The position numbers and the translations under genes are program-made. The notes under the pieces were generated by a model. That model was not told the DNA's origin. It did no database searches and saw only the letters and a list, made by a program, of their open reading frames with translations. A stretch of 64,000 nt of DNA from Linyphia triangularis (taxonomy: Eukaryota; Arthropoda; Arachnida; Araneae; Linyphiidae), in assembly GCA_963978545.1 (NCBI GenBank), contig OZ021724.1, positions 103,892,023 through 103,956,022 on the forward strand. The letters run 5' to 3'. Below are positions 12,187 to 23,556 of the stretch, piece by piece. How positions within the stretch are numbered: the stretch's first letter is position 1; each line of letters begins with the position of its first letter.

Positions 12187-13170
12187 GTACTCATAAAATA
12201 ACTTTGCGATATATGGACCTTTAGCTTCCGTCCTATTCAACCGATCGAGATGAGATTTCAGGTATAGTTAATCAGAGGTATGAGCTCGGGATTATGTGAA
12301 TGACAACAAATTACGGTTACGGTTTTAGTTACAGAAACTCAAAATTTTCGAATGGCAACACCTACTTTTTTTCTATCGCAAAATGCTTAGCGCATACGAA
12401 AACCCTAAAAGCGATACGTGTATCACAAAAAACAGATAAGGTATGCATGCACAAAAAACAGCTCTGAGAACGGCCAACAGAAACACGATGGGGGTACACG
12501 GAGGCCGTTCGCCAGATATTCAGTGTAGAAAGCCAATAAAATTGACCGTGATGTCACCCAAGTGAACTTTCACCCCAGCAAATTCCCCCCGTGGGTCCCG
12601 ATTGTGTTTTTGTTGGCCATTCGCAAAGCTGTTTTTTGTGCGTGCATAACTCGTTCGTTTTTTTGTGATACACGTACCATTCCAACGCTATTTCGAGATT
12701 TCGTATACGCTGAGAATTTTGCGACAGGAAAAAGTAGGAGTTGCTATTTGAAAATTTTGAATTTTTGTAACTATAACCGTAACCGTGCGCGTCATTTTGT
12801 TGCCATTCTCAGAAATCCAAGCTCATACCTCTAAATAACTATTCCTGAAATCTTATCTATACTAAACTTCAACTTAACTAGACATCACTTAGACGGTAGA
12901 TCGTCACAGTGCTCATAGGTATTTAATCCATTTTGGCGGCGTGAAAGCATAATGTTCGCCAAACCACAACCCTGTAGAGAACAAAAGGCTATAAGGTTTG
13001 GCGAGAATTATGCTTTCACTCCGCCAAAATGGATTAAATACCTATGAGCACTGTGACGATTTACCGTCTAAGTGATGTCTAGTTAAGTTGAAGTTTAGTA
13101 TAGATCGGTTGAATGCGACGGAAGATAAAGGTCCATTTATCGGTAAAGTTATTTTATGACCATCCTGTAC
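12187..13170. mobile_element. ~1-kb foldback element (Tc1/mariner-like ends)
   Basis: The outer ends are inverted repeats: ACAGAGTACTCATAAAATAA at the left, and at the right a block that reads ACAGGATGGTCATAAAATAA when reverse-complemented. TA flanks both sides (TACAG...CTGTA), as expected for Tc1/mariner targets. The inverted repeats extend inward: about 12187-12500 pairs with about 12565-12860 plus 13098-13170. The arms therefore total about 320 bp around a short centre. The right arm is interrupted by a separate palindrome at 12861-13099. An arm-only relative lies at 33837-34135. Open frames in the arms (for example 12562-12834) recur in that relative only because the DNA is shared. Confidence 0.85.
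12861..13099. mobile_element. Palindromic MITE inserted in the foldback's right arm
   Basis: A near-perfect palindrome with about 108-bp arms. The left arm includes ACATCACTTAGACGGTAGAT and CCATTTTGGCGGCGTGAAAG, and the right arm carries their complements. The loop of about 20 bp lies near 12970-12988. It splits sequence that is continuous in the foldback's other arm (around 12245-12250), and TATA sits on both sides, suggesting a 2- or 4-bp target duplication. It is non-coding. Confidence 0.85.
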
Positions 13171-13429
13171 TTAGTATCCCTGTGAATTTACTCTCAAAAA
13201 GTATCACTATTCCTAATTCATAACCTACCATCGCCAACGTTATCGCTAATAATGTACAAAAAAATAACACTTTTAGCTATATATTTTTTTTAAACGTGAA
13301 AGTAAACCTTTATTCTTCTTTGGTTTCCAATTTCCAAAATATGTAAACAAAATAAAAGATGTCCTTTCAAAATATTTAAACCATTTCCAAAAGTAGAATG
13401 TAAGAAAAATGTGTTTTCTTACTTGCGCC
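13171..13429. other. AT-rich spacer, nothing recognised
   Basis: Ordinary AT-rich sequence between the foldback element and a GC-richer island. Confidence 0.5.
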
Positions 13430-13885
13430 TTAATGGAGCCTTCCGGTTCCCTAAAAGAAACACACCACTTACCTTGGCGATCGCCAACACTCGTTCTTAC
13501 TCGCCAACTGCCTTAAAGAGAAAACTGCCCCTTCTGTCTCTCCCCAAGGGTCCCATCGGGTCCGTCTAGCCTCCAGACAACTAATTTGGTGGAATAATCC
13601 CCTTGTTGCACTGGGATATCTCTCTACTACCCTTCCGACTGCCCCTGCTTCCCCTTTCAGTTTGTGTGGAGAAGTATGGGATTTTTTATGGCGATTTCTT
13701 CTTTCTTCCAGGAGTAGCAACAAGAGGCCCTTTTTCCAGAAATCGATGGTCAAACGTCCGATTTTGTTTTTCTTGTTTGCTTTCTTTTAAAGTTGTAGGG
13801 GTTGTATTGGACATTTCAGAGGACTTTGGTTGGACCTGGAAGGTGTGTAGAGGAATACTAAATATGGTAGATTTTTTAAGTTTGT
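13430..13885. other. GC-richer unique island, possible regulatory DNA
   Basis: Base composition rises sharply and the sequence is not repeated in the window. Short motifs visible are CTTGGCGATCGCCAAC (an inverted repeat near 13473-13488) and GGAATAATCCCC (near 13590), which contains TAATCC, the core of Otx/bicoid-class homeodomain sites. Overlapping open frames on both strands (up to 119 codons) have no recognisable domain or clean splice structure. A conserved non-coding element is plausible but unproven. Confidence 0.35.
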
Positions 13886-13931
13886 GTGCAATGCCATACA
13901 GCAGGCAGGTTACATACATGTTTTGTCTGTT

Positions 13932-13992
13932 TTTACTTTCAATTACCCATATGTCTATATAGGGTAATGAAAGTAAAGTATTCGTTAAAAAA
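13932..13992 (+). repeat. Family R head fragment (R1)
   Basis: Carries only the hairpin head of family R: ACTTTCAATTACCCATATGT then GGGTAATGAAAGTAAAG and TATTCGTT. The body of the family is missing, so this is a truncated copy. Confidence 0.7.
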
Positions 13993-14436
13993 ATGCAATA
14001 TATATATATTTATATTTAGCGAATTTCGGAAAAATAAGTTTACCTGTATGTAGGAAAGGTGTTTTTCATTATTATTTGAAAAACAAAACAAAAAGAGGAA
14101 TTTTAAAGTGATATCTTCAGCTGGTCCAATGACCTTGAAATACCAATGCTTACATAAGAATACGTATATTTCATATCTTCTATTACCAGAAACTTTTCTG
14201 TGATTATGATAAGCCTGGTTGAAAAAAAATGTTATTAAAATGTAATATTAATATATAAGAGAAAAATGGTCATTAAAATACATTTTATTTTGCCCCTACG
14301 AACTACAAATAAGAGAATTTTATACGAAAACATACAAAAGTGATGCACAACAGTATATTTGAAATTGCAAACAGTTTACAAAATTAAAAATAATTACTAT
14401 TATGTGTTCATCAATTCAGTGTCAATGTAGTAACTT

Positions 14437-15120
14437 TTAATTGAATGAACTGAACATAAAATAACGATATGCATTTACAGTAAATTCCTTTTTTGTATTG
14501 AATGTCTTCGTTTTATTTCTTGAATTAATTGTTACATGTACGAAACCATCTCTGTTGTCTTCTCCACGTACACTTACTGCCGCTTCTGTTACTAATTTTA
14601 CATATCTTTCGGTAGCCTGCGTATGACAAGGAATTTTAGAAATGTTGATACATGCATCTCTATCGTTCATTTTTATCTGCAGAAAATCATCAAAATTCTG
14701 TCGTAGAATATTTCTCAAAAGGGATGAACAAATTCTGGTGATTTTCTGCCATTTTATCAAGCTTATATAATCAACCGTAGCAAGATTTATTTCCGGAACT
14801 TTAAACAAACTTACAGAGTATTCTGTTTCTTTTGAATCCATTGCTGCAGGTATCCTCCTGTATGTATGTCCACGAATAAACTCTCTATCGTCTATAATCT
14901 TTGAAAGGAACAGGTTTTTAGTATGTGCATAGAAAGAATTCATTTTAATTATTGCCTCCACAATGTTCACCAGATTACGATCAACATACCTGAAATAGGC
15001 AACCATTTTTCACATATATGAACCTTCATGGCAAGACCACTTTGTTTTTATGATAAACCAAACATGTGCATGTACTTTAATGACATATGCAGAAAGTATT
15101 GATAGATCATTTGAAGGATT
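14437..15120 (-). pseudogene. Broken C-terminal part of a multicopy CHTQ/VKLVTEA family protein
   Basis: A 189-codon frame (15006-14437) runs NSFYAHTKNLFLS, IDDREFIRGHTYRRI, then PCHTQATERYVKLVTEA and RDGFVHVTINSR, ending in a TAA. From memory this order matches the C-terminal half of a multicopy arthropod/cnidarian protein family of unknown function (pattern NxFFxHPENxLL, then CHTQxVERxVKLVTEA and ARDGFIR), probably spread by mobile elements. The same frame continues upstream through one TGA (15012-15010) into VHAHVWFIIKTKWSCHEGS, which fits the family's preceding segment. The stop therefore interrupts a once longer protein. No start or upstream exon was found. It could alternatively be a last exon using TTGCCTATTTCAG as a 3' splice site. 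Confidence 0.6.
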
Positions 15121-16628
15121 CTCGTATGCCACGTAAAGACTCTCGGTAAAGACTCTCGACTTTCTCGCACTCTTCGCGAAAAAGTGTTATTTCTCCCACG
15201 ATTTACTAGTACGAAAAGTTAAATTTTTTACATGTTGTTATAAAAAATGCAATTATTATCTATCTATTTTAACTTTTTTAGTTGCAAAAATATTAGTTGA
15301 AATTTTTTAACAGAAGTGATTACTATCAAAGAGTGTATCGTCGATCAAATGATTTTTCCTACAGTACATTGCATTCAATACATTTTTAGATGTACGCTAA
15401 CGGGGTGTTAAATTCGAGACTCTTAGATCAGAAGACAGGCGTGCTAACCACTAGGCAAAAGGGATCATTGTTGCCTCTATATTGCATCTGTCATATGTAC
15501 TCTAGACCATCACACATTTAAATGAAAAGCTGAAAACTTTAAAGCCATGTTCTATATGAAACTTTCGTCTAACTAAAACTTCTGGAGCTTAAATGAATTA
15601 AATATATCCAGAATGATGTCACTTTTTCTGCGATGCATGCATGCTTAAATTTAACTATAAGTTAATAAATCCTAAGTACTTAGTATTTACTTATTACCTA
15701 ATAAAATATATTAACTTATAATAATTAACCTACATAAACATAATATTAGAATTCAATCAATTTGGTTATCATAAGTTATTTTGAGGGACGTATAATTAGA
15801 TGCGGATGAAACATGGCAATTAATACGTTCATTTACATTCATGAGTTTAGAAAGAAATATGTAATTCGTATTTTTAAATGGTACAATAAAGGACCAATAA
15901 GAAACGAGGGTGTCTCAAGAATGAAATCGTTATTTGAATGTAAAAAAGATACAAACTCCAATGTACAAATTAAACCATTTTAAATAACGCCGCATAACTT
16001 TTACTTTCAATTAAATAAAAGTGACATATAGATTTTTAATATGTATTCACAGAAACTACACTTGACTTCATGTAGGTCTGATGACAATGTTTTTCTTATG
16101 ACAATTTGATATTGTTATTAAAATTTACCGATGAACAATTCAATATAAACATAAATTGCTGTTACTCTTCGAATATGTGTAAAAGTAGTAGAGTGTGTTT
16201 CATATTCTTATAAAAAACCCTTCTTTTAATTTAAAAGTAAAAATAAAAATGCAACAAAACAAAATAAATTATGCATTCATATAACCACAGGATAATAAAA
16301 ATCCAATAGTCAAATTATAGTAAATACTTGCAGATTTTATATGAAAACAATTAAACCCCAGACATACTGTTTCAAAAGCAAAATTGATTATTCTTATTTT
16401 GCTTTTTAATTGTTAAAATTTTGAAGCCATTTCCTTGTTATGAATAACTCGTTTTGTCATGCTCAAAATTGGAACTTGAAGAAATCTCATCATCAAAGGA
16501 ACCCAAATATGTATAATTTACAGCTGCAGCACTTGTATCGTTGTACCATTATAAATTGATGACCATTAGAATACAAATCGTCTTCTGATCTTTTCCAAAT
16601 ATTCTCTAACGGGCTTAGGTCAGGACCG
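15121..16628. other. AT-rich intergenic DNA, nothing recognised
   Basis: No open frame of note, no repeat relation seen. Near 15400-15470 a short stretch (GAGACTCTTAGATCAGAAG, then GCTAACCACTAGGCAAAAGG) looks like the remnant of a tRNA-like SINE head on the minus strand, but it is too degraded to assign. Confidence 0.45.
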
Positions 16629-16636
16629 ATTTCTGG

Positions 16637-17159
16637 TAGAGGTCGGCGATATATCGATACGACGATATTTTTAAAAAAATATCGATTTTAAAAATATCGA
16701 TAGAAGTTCACTATATATCGATATTTTCAAACATTTTTAGTTTTTTAATGATTGTTTTGTAGTTCCATGGGTTTTTTCGATTTTCTTTATTCCTGTCCCA
16801 AAAACTTCAAAACTAAAGTTTGGACTTGACTGAGTGGCAGTAAAAATGGCACCAATATTCAATATTTTGCCATACACTTCATAATCATGGGCGCCAATAT
16901 GTATCTAAGTTTTTCTTAAAATTACTGCACCAATTAAGCGAAAATATAACTTTTTCTTTTGTAATAGAGCCATTTCAGTTGGAAAAGTAATCACCTTACA
17001 AAAATCAATCCTGAAAAGTAGAAATTTGCCCCAAAAAACTTCGTTTCTGGCAAAATTGAAAATCTAATTAAAAAAATCATATATCGATATTTATCGATAT
17101 TTTTTTCTATGCAACGATATAGTATCAATATTTATTTTGATCGATATTTCCGATCCCTA
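16637..17159. mobile_element. hAT-like MITE with 8-bp target duplication
   Basis: A 523-bp element flanked by the identical 8-mer ATTTCTGG at 16629-16636 and 17160-17167, the duplication length typical of hAT transposons. Termini are inverted: TAGAGGTCGGCGATATATCG at the left, and at the right a block that reads TAGGGATCGGAAATATCGAT when reverse-complemented. The subterminal regions contain many ATCGATA-type motifs on both sides (about 16650-16735 and 17080-17150), like clustered BED-finger transposase binding sites. The middle is AT-rich and non-coding. Confidence 0.88.
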
Positions 17160-17388
17160 ATTTCTGGGCACTCCAAAACAGTTAAGTGTTTTTGTCCAAA
17201 ACATTCTTCTGTTGAATTAGATATGTGAATTGTATTGCCTTGTTGGTGTACAAATGCCTCATTAAAACAACTTACCAAGTGTAAGTAAATTACATTAGTA
17301 AAGCAGATTCTGTTAATTTACTTTGGTTTTACTTTTAGATCCAAAATAACTGTTTCCCATAAACTTGGGAGACGCACTATAATACGGA

Positions 17389-17582
17389 GGTTTTTTTTTG
17401 TTTGTTTTTTGGCGCGCTTAGTGACCTTTACTTGTGCACAACAACTGCTAATCAGGCCGGGACCTACAGCTTAACGTGGATTCCAAACCACATCAAACAT
17501 CCATGCCTAACCCGGGATTCGAACCCATCACCTTTTGACACGTGAAGCCAGAGCGCTAAATAAACACTCATCAGGTGGGCTA
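17389..17582 (-). mobile_element. SINE-B copy 1 (tRNA-derived SINE)
   Basis: On the minus strand a tRNA-like head includes a B box GGTTCGAATCCCGG-like block (plus-strand CCCGGGATTCGAACCC near 17512-17527), then a body with GTTAAGCTGTAGGTCCCGGC. It is flanked by an 11-bp duplication TATAATACGGA at 17378-17388 and 17583-17593. Relatives lie at 56276-56460 and in the split copy at 62070-62700. Confidence 0.9.
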
Positions 17583-17775
17583 TATAATACGGAAATGTTA
17601 TTAATATACTGGAAACTTATTTAGAGTTGCTTAAATCAAGTTTTCATGAACACAAATGTGCATGAAATTTAGCATATATACTGTTGGGATCATGGGGAAA
17701 TAGTATCAGGAAGGTCAACAAATTTGGTCAAATACTTTCAAAATAAGATGGTAGTATAGCAATTCAAGGATCTAT

Positions 17776-18244
17776 CTTCTTCTTCTTATCAAGGACTATG
17801 GGGACTAAGGCACCTCTGCTTAAGCATTTTGTACCAACCCCATATCCCGTACAGATCGGTAGTAGGCAGTACTACACAGGATGTAAGCGCACACTCGCAA
17901 CAGGGAGTGCACAAGTCTACCTATAGTCGCCGAAGAGTTCATTTCTACCTCTTTCGGAAGCTATCCGGTAGATGGCAGCACTACCGACGGTATGTGGAAC
18001 TTCTTAAATCAGAGGCAATACCAAGCAGAAGATTCCACCAGAAGACTTGGCTTTGCCACCCCCAGAGGTATTGATTTGTATGGGAACTTGGAGGATTTTG
18101 CGACCATGACTGATTTAACGTGCTCCAGTCACCATTAGCGAACACGGCGGTCTTTAGTTGGTCCCAGGCCCGAACTCGCAACCTCAGGGCTCGCAACCTT
18201 CTAGTTGTGAAAACGATACTCTCCCGACTGGGCTACGCGGCCCT
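17776..18244 (-). mobile_element. SINE-C copy 1 (long tRNA-derived SINE, GAA-repeat tail)
   Basis: On the minus strand the head reads GGCCGCGTAGCCCAGTCGGG then AGAGTATCGTTTTCAC, with a T-arm-like GGTTGCGAGTTCGGGCC. A body of about 380 bp ends in a (GAA)n tail (plus-strand CTTCTTCTTC near 17776). It is a full-length relative of the copy at 43171-43628. Imperfect AA--ATCTAT flanks suggest an old target duplication. Open frames inside it are not genes. Confidence 0.88.
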
Positions 18245-18351
18245 TAACTATCTATAGAAGTTCACTTTACAAAACTGAGCCTTATAAAGTTGTTAACTTA
18301 TGACTGTTGTCCCTGAAGCATCTTTTGTAAATTTACTATTAATTATTATTT

Positions 18352-19056
18352 CTTTCAATTATTCATATATTATCATAGGGTAATGAAAGTATTGAATTCG
18401 GTAAAAAAAAAATCTATTTGTATTTTGAAACGTGTCGAGTTGAAAAAAGTAATACAGAAAAAATGCCTGTCTGTAAACAGCATAGTTCTCAAACGGATTG
18501 ACTTAGGAAGTTTAACTTTGAGTGGCTGACGTGTGTCCTTCCTTTCATTAAGATTTACGTCAATATTGTGCATGATCATAAAGATTCTTCCATTGAAAAA
18601 TCTTTGATTTTCAGAAATTAAAAAAAAAAAAATGTCTAGAACAATTTTTATCAAAATCACTGTGGTATGTCCTTTTAAGGTGTTCTAGACATTCTCACTT
18701 ACGAAACTTGCCTATAAATGCAATAAAGCTGTAAAAGTGTTGAAAATGAACATTATTAACACATAGTTCTCTTCCCTTGAGCATTGCCCATCAACGATTG
18801 TTTTTTTCTATGTTTCCCTTTCAAGAATATATTATCGAATTTTTAGAATACATTATCGAAAAGTATATTTCCAAATTTGCCATTTCGGTGGGTTTTTTTC
18901 TGCCAATAGATGAACTATCGCCAAACTAGCCATTTTTTAAAATGATAAAAATGTCAAAAAGTAAAGGGCAAATAACACCAACCCATGACGGATTTAAATG
19001 TAGAGACCAGTATTAAGTATAATTAAAAGTTGTTGTGTGTTAAACACCCCTAGTTT
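18352..19056 (+). repeat. Family R copy R2
   Basis: Full-length but diverged. It has the head CAATTATTCATATATTATCA then GGGTAATGAAAGTATTG, the internal block GACTTAGGAAGTTTAACTTT, the block TTTATCAAAATCACTGTGG, and the tail TTGTGTGTTAAACACCCCTA. It shares the whole order of landmarks with R3 and R4. No coding capacity. Confidence 0.8.
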
Positions 19057-19958
19057 TTTAATCCTTACAGATAATTTATTTGTGGTATCAGTAAATACGT
19101 TAACAAAGCGTCGTTAATATTTTGTAATTTCTACAGGGTCCCTTCAGTATAAATGTTATTCTTATATAGTAAGTAAGTATTTTCTTCTTTAAAAAAAATC
19201 TCATTTTGAACTAATGGATTAATTTTCTCCCAAAATGAACCTGTTTGAACATTCCGGCTACAATTTCGCTTTGATTAAGTTTCTATTTTCTTCCCTCAAA
19301 AGCACGTTCCGATATTTATTGTGTTTTTAAATCACCACCGAAAACTTCCCCATTAAAATCAACATCGTATCCCATATTGGATTCAGTGCTTCATTATCTC
19401 AGAGATAATGATAATGAAAATATACTACAGGTGCCATCACCAACAGGCCACAGGAGCTTCAAGCACTTAAACAGAGTTTTTAAAATTACAAAAATCGCCT
19501 AGCTAACGGCTTTTATGTGAACTTCTATGGCTGAAATACGCAACTGGCTCGACATTGCTTGGCGATAACACTGAGATTTAATGTTCTAGGGGGCGATGCT
19601 TTTTTGAGCAGTTTGGCGACGCTTAATAGCTTTTATGGTGGCTTGTAGGTGATGCATTTCGTCAGGGGAGGTTGGTTTCTATTTCATTTAATCTGACATT
19701 AAGTGCTAATTAGACAGTTTCGATCAACAGGCAATGGTTGTTGTTTTTTTGTGTTGTATAAGGATGTGTGATTGTGTGGCACTAGAGATAAGGTTAATGG
19801 CGGTATTTTGGCGAGAAGTGCGGGAGTTAAATAATGTGTCTTTGTAATTAAAAAATAGTATTATTGAAAGAATAAATAAATTGTTGGCAAGGTTTCCAAC
19901 ACTGGTGGATTCTGGGCAAAAATTTGTTTAGACGAAACCCGAACCATATTATATGCAT
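19057..19958. other. Unique spacer with repeated TGGCGA words
   Basis: No gene or repeat relation. Between about 19490 and 19680 the words TTGGCGATAA, GGGCGATGC and TGGCGACGC recur within 150 bp, and composition is slightly GC-richer. This may be a regulatory patch or an old degraded repeat. Confidence 0.35.
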
Positions 19959-19962
19959 TTAA

Positions 19963-20690
19963 GGGGACTGTTAAGTCAAAAATAAAAATTCTTCAATTTT
20001 TGTCCAAAATTCATGAAATGTTTTGTGCAGTTCAATAGCAATTAGATGAAACAAACACAACATTTCAAAAATTCACATGGATTTTTTTTCAAGAAATTAA
20101 ATTTTTTATTGAAAAATTTAGTGTTTTTTCCGTAATTTTAAAAATGCTCCTTGCGATTCAAATTTTTTTGCAATCTGACTCAAGTTTTTTGTACAAGCTA
20201 ATTGAATATATATTGACATAATTGTGCATGGATTTAGAATTTGACTCATTGGTTATTTATTTAAAAGTCAAATTTGGGTACAACGGCAAAAAAATTTAAA
20301 CTTTTTAAATAGAAGTATTACGAAAATTGCAGTAAAACAATAAAAACATACCAGATTCCGAATTCCAAAATCCATGCGCAATTGCTTTCAAAATAGTATA
20401 GTAAACAATATCTCCAAATTTAAAAAAAAATACATCAACTTTTGAATCGCAAGGAACAAATCGAATACCCTATAAAATCTTAAAATACACATGAAGAGAA
20501 AAATGCAATTTAAAAAAAGGAAAAACAGACGATTTCTGATATGCGCGCTTACAAAAACTCAAATAATACTCTTAATTCTTCTCGGATCAGCAAAAGTAAG
20601 GTATGTACTGAAAGTTAAAATTGCAGGCTATATTTTTCAACTAAAATATAAAAAATTAAAATTTCTGAAATTTTTGCCTTAACATTCCCC
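19963..20690. mobile_element. TTAA-flanked MITE, family P1 (piggyBac-like)
   Basis: Flanked by TTAA at 19959-19962 and 20691-20694. Inverted termini are GGGGACTGTTAAGTCAAAAA at the left, and at the right a block that reads GGGGAATGTTAAGGCAAAAA when reverse-complemented. The 728-bp AT-rich interior is non-coding. TTAA targets and G-rich ends fit non-autonomous piggyBac-type elements. Confidence 0.8.
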
Positions 20691-20881
20691 TTAATTTACT
20701 GTTAGAAATATAGTGGATGCGACCATTTGTTGACATTAGTTGTCTTTAGTGGAAATCTGCACCAGATTCGTAAGGGCTGATATACTTTTCTTGAAAATTT
20801 ATAAAAGAAATCAATACCTCTTAAAATATCAATTGAGCTTTGTATTTTCAAATTTGTAGCGAATTAATTGGTAAAACTTCT

Positions 20882-21051
20882 GGTTAAAGTTCCATTCCGG
20901 TAAGGATTCTGCGCCAAGATGATTTTAGCCAAAAAATGGCAACCCCGCCATTTTTTAATGACATCTGAAATGCCTATGGTTGTCATAATTTTGCACAGTT
21001 TTATGTAAACAATCCTTGAAGCAGAATCCGTAGCGAACTTGGAATTTTAAC
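20882..21051. mobile_element. MITE family N, copy N2
   Basis: It starts GGTTAAAGTTCCATTCCGG and ends GAACTTGGAATTTTAAC, with the internal CCAAAAAATGGCAACCCCGC. It is directly abutted by copy N3, so the two form a back-to-back pair. Confidence 0.8.
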
Positions 21052-21221
21052 TAAAATTTCAAGTACTGTATGGATTCTGTGCCAAGAATTGTTCATATCA
21101 CACTGAGCCAAATCATGGCAAACATATGCAGGTTACTTAATATTAAAAAATTAACTGCGCTGCCATTTGTTGGCGAAAATTACCTTGGCGCAAAATCCGT
21201 AACGGTACTTGGAATTTTCAC
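21052..21221. mobile_element. MITE family N, copy N3
   Basis: It starts TAAAATTTCAAGTACTGTAT and ends GGTACTTGGAATTTTCAC. It begins exactly where N2 ends, sharing the TTTTAACTAAAATTT junction. It is more diverged in the middle than the other copies. Confidence 0.7.
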
Positions 21222-21704
21222 TATTTTTGTGTATGTGTACGGACTATTAGTTCTATTGTCAAGGATCCTGAATGAAGATGAAATTTTGGGTACTCTCTAA
21301 TTATCTGGGTATCAGTTGGCGCATTTACCACCAAGACTAAATAACAACGGGTGTGTTAAATGGTTGCTATAGAAACTTTATAAAGGTTTGTTAAATGAAT
21401 TATGTTAATGATCATGTTAAATGATTTGAAGGTTGTTTGTTTAAATAAGTTAGGACTGCAATTTGGTTATTTTTATCTGGTACCAGCTAATTGAATAGTA
21501 CAAATTTAGATAGTCAACAAGAATTTTCAAATTCTTATTACTAGTTGATGCAATCCACCTCCCCCCAACGATAAATCTTATAATTTCGTACCTTATTGGT
21601 AAAAATATGAACTAGTAAGGAAACAATTTATCTTCCTAACACTAACATTGAACAAGGGTTCACAAATTATTGTTATTTTAATAAATATTCAGCAACTTAG
21701 TTTT
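21222..21704. other. AT-rich spacer, nothing recognised
   Basis: Contains no repeat or coding signal that I can support. Confidence 0.45.
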
Positions 21705-21760
21705 TTACTTTCAATTACCCATATGTATACGTAGGGTAATGAAAGTATAGCATTCGGTCA

Positions 21761-21791
<31 letters not shown>

Positions 21792-22443
21792 GCATTTCTC
21801 CACGTTTTGGAACACCCTGATTTCAAAAAAGTGATCTAGAAAAAATGTCTGTATGTGTGTATGTGGTCAGCCTAACTCCCGAACAAATTTACCAACGATA
21901 TTCAAATTTGGTGTGTGAGTTGGTGGCAGCCATGGGACTTACCCTTAAGGTTTTCGTCAAAATTGCGCTGTCATTGGTAAAGTATATGCCATTGAAAAAG
22001 TCATGTTTTTCAGTAATTGCTAAAAAACGGCTTTAACGATTTTGTTCAAAATCGTTGTGGTGATGCCTCTTAAGGTGTTTTAAACATCCCACCTCTAAAA
22101 TTCCCGCAGAAATGCTTTATGGCGTAAAAAATGAGAAACGAATGCCTTTTTACAGAGATTTCTCTTTTCTTGAACATAGTTTATCAACGATCATTTTTCT
22201 CTCCTCTCCCCAGTTTCACTTATAAGAAAGGATGATATAAGAATTTTCGAAAAGTATAGCGACAAAATTCCAATTCTGGCAATGTTTTTTTTTTTTTTTT
22301 TCCACACAAGAATTTTCACTATATATATTACCAAACTGGCCTTTCTTACTAAATGAATGATGAAAATAAAAATACTGTAAATGACACAAATCCACGTCAG
22401 TAATATAATGTAATTGAAAGTTGTGCAATGTTCCACACCCCTA
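21705..22443 (+). repeat. Family R copy R3
   Basis: One of the best copies. The head is CTTTCAATTACCCATATGTA then GGGTAATGAAAGTATAGCAT, in which the CTTTCAATTACCC and GGGTAATGAAAG parts form a hairpin. A T-run follows, then TTTGGAACACCCTGATTTC, CTAACTCCCGAACAAATTTA, CAAAATCGTTGTGGTGATGC, TTTCACTTATAAGAAAGGAT, and a tail TGTTCCACACCCCTAATTA. It is about 740 bp and non-coding. Confidence 0.85.
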
Positions 22444-23556
22444 ATTATATTTTCTTCTGCACATGTGTGAAATTTCTCTTTCTATATTTAAGGATGATCA
22501 GTTTTGAAATGAATGTGAGCTCCAGTTATACCTTTTGTTTTTGTTCTGCTTCAAATCTTCTAATAACTTCTCTTTCGGTGGAAACAACAATAAGAGTCAA
22601 AACTTATAAACAATATAATTACAATAGACACTTTCTATTCGAAAACAATTCGCATCTGGTATTCCCAAACATATCAAAATACAGTTAATAAACCTTTAAG
22701 TGTACTAAAAAATGAATGGTGTTGAACATTTTCTATTTGAATAGTAATTATTTATATATGTCAATATAGGGTAAAAAAGAAGAAACTGTCAATTTTTAAG
22801 GAATTGGAAAAAATCTAAATATTAATTTAAGAAAGGTGTCAAATTAATTTAGTGATCTGATTGAAATTAAATTAATAAATTTGGCAGGCAAAGATGTATT
22901 AAATGAAAAAGTATGTTTTAGATTTGTATATCTTGAATTTTTAGGAAAACAAGTATTTATTAGTCTGATTGCTTGATTTCAGGCAATTTTTTTTAATAAA
23001 ATTATTGAATATATTGTTCAAAAAGTTATTAAATCTAAGTTCCAAATTTTGTTATTTTCAATCGATGAAAATAACAAGTTTAAATAATAAATAATATTCC
23101 AGTAACAAAATTAAATAATTCTTTAATATCATTTAATTTGGAAACTTAATTATAATTTTGCACTTTCTAATTCGTCGAAGTCAAACAATTACATGTTTTT
23201 TACCTTCTTATCTGTCACATAAAGAAATTTTGATTATCTTTGGAAAAATTGACCTATTTCTTTACGATATCCGGCCTAATAGCACTGAAAAATAATATAC
23301 TGATACCTAATATACTGATTCAAAAAATGTAAAAATCTCATGGGTGTCTCCATTTATCGCGCTGACAACTGTACCACTCATAAAGTCAAAAATATACTTA
23401 TTCGTTTCAACTAAAACAAGAAAAGTGCACGAAGCTAGTTCAATTGAATTCCAAACAGATATTCAGGCATGGGTGAATTAATGGAAACTACGACATTAAG
23501 ATTTTAATTCTTTTAACTAGTTTAAAATGAATAACGGTTTCTCTAACAATATTTAA
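22444..23556. other. AT-rich spacer, nothing recognised
   Basis: Highly AT-rich. Chance open frames only; no repeat relationship detected. Confidence 0.5.

Noticed and set aside
12562..12834. A 90-codon frame similar to one at 33790-34203
   Set aside because: Similarity is due to shared foldback-arm DNA. The frames run into palindromic or simple sequence and show no domain.
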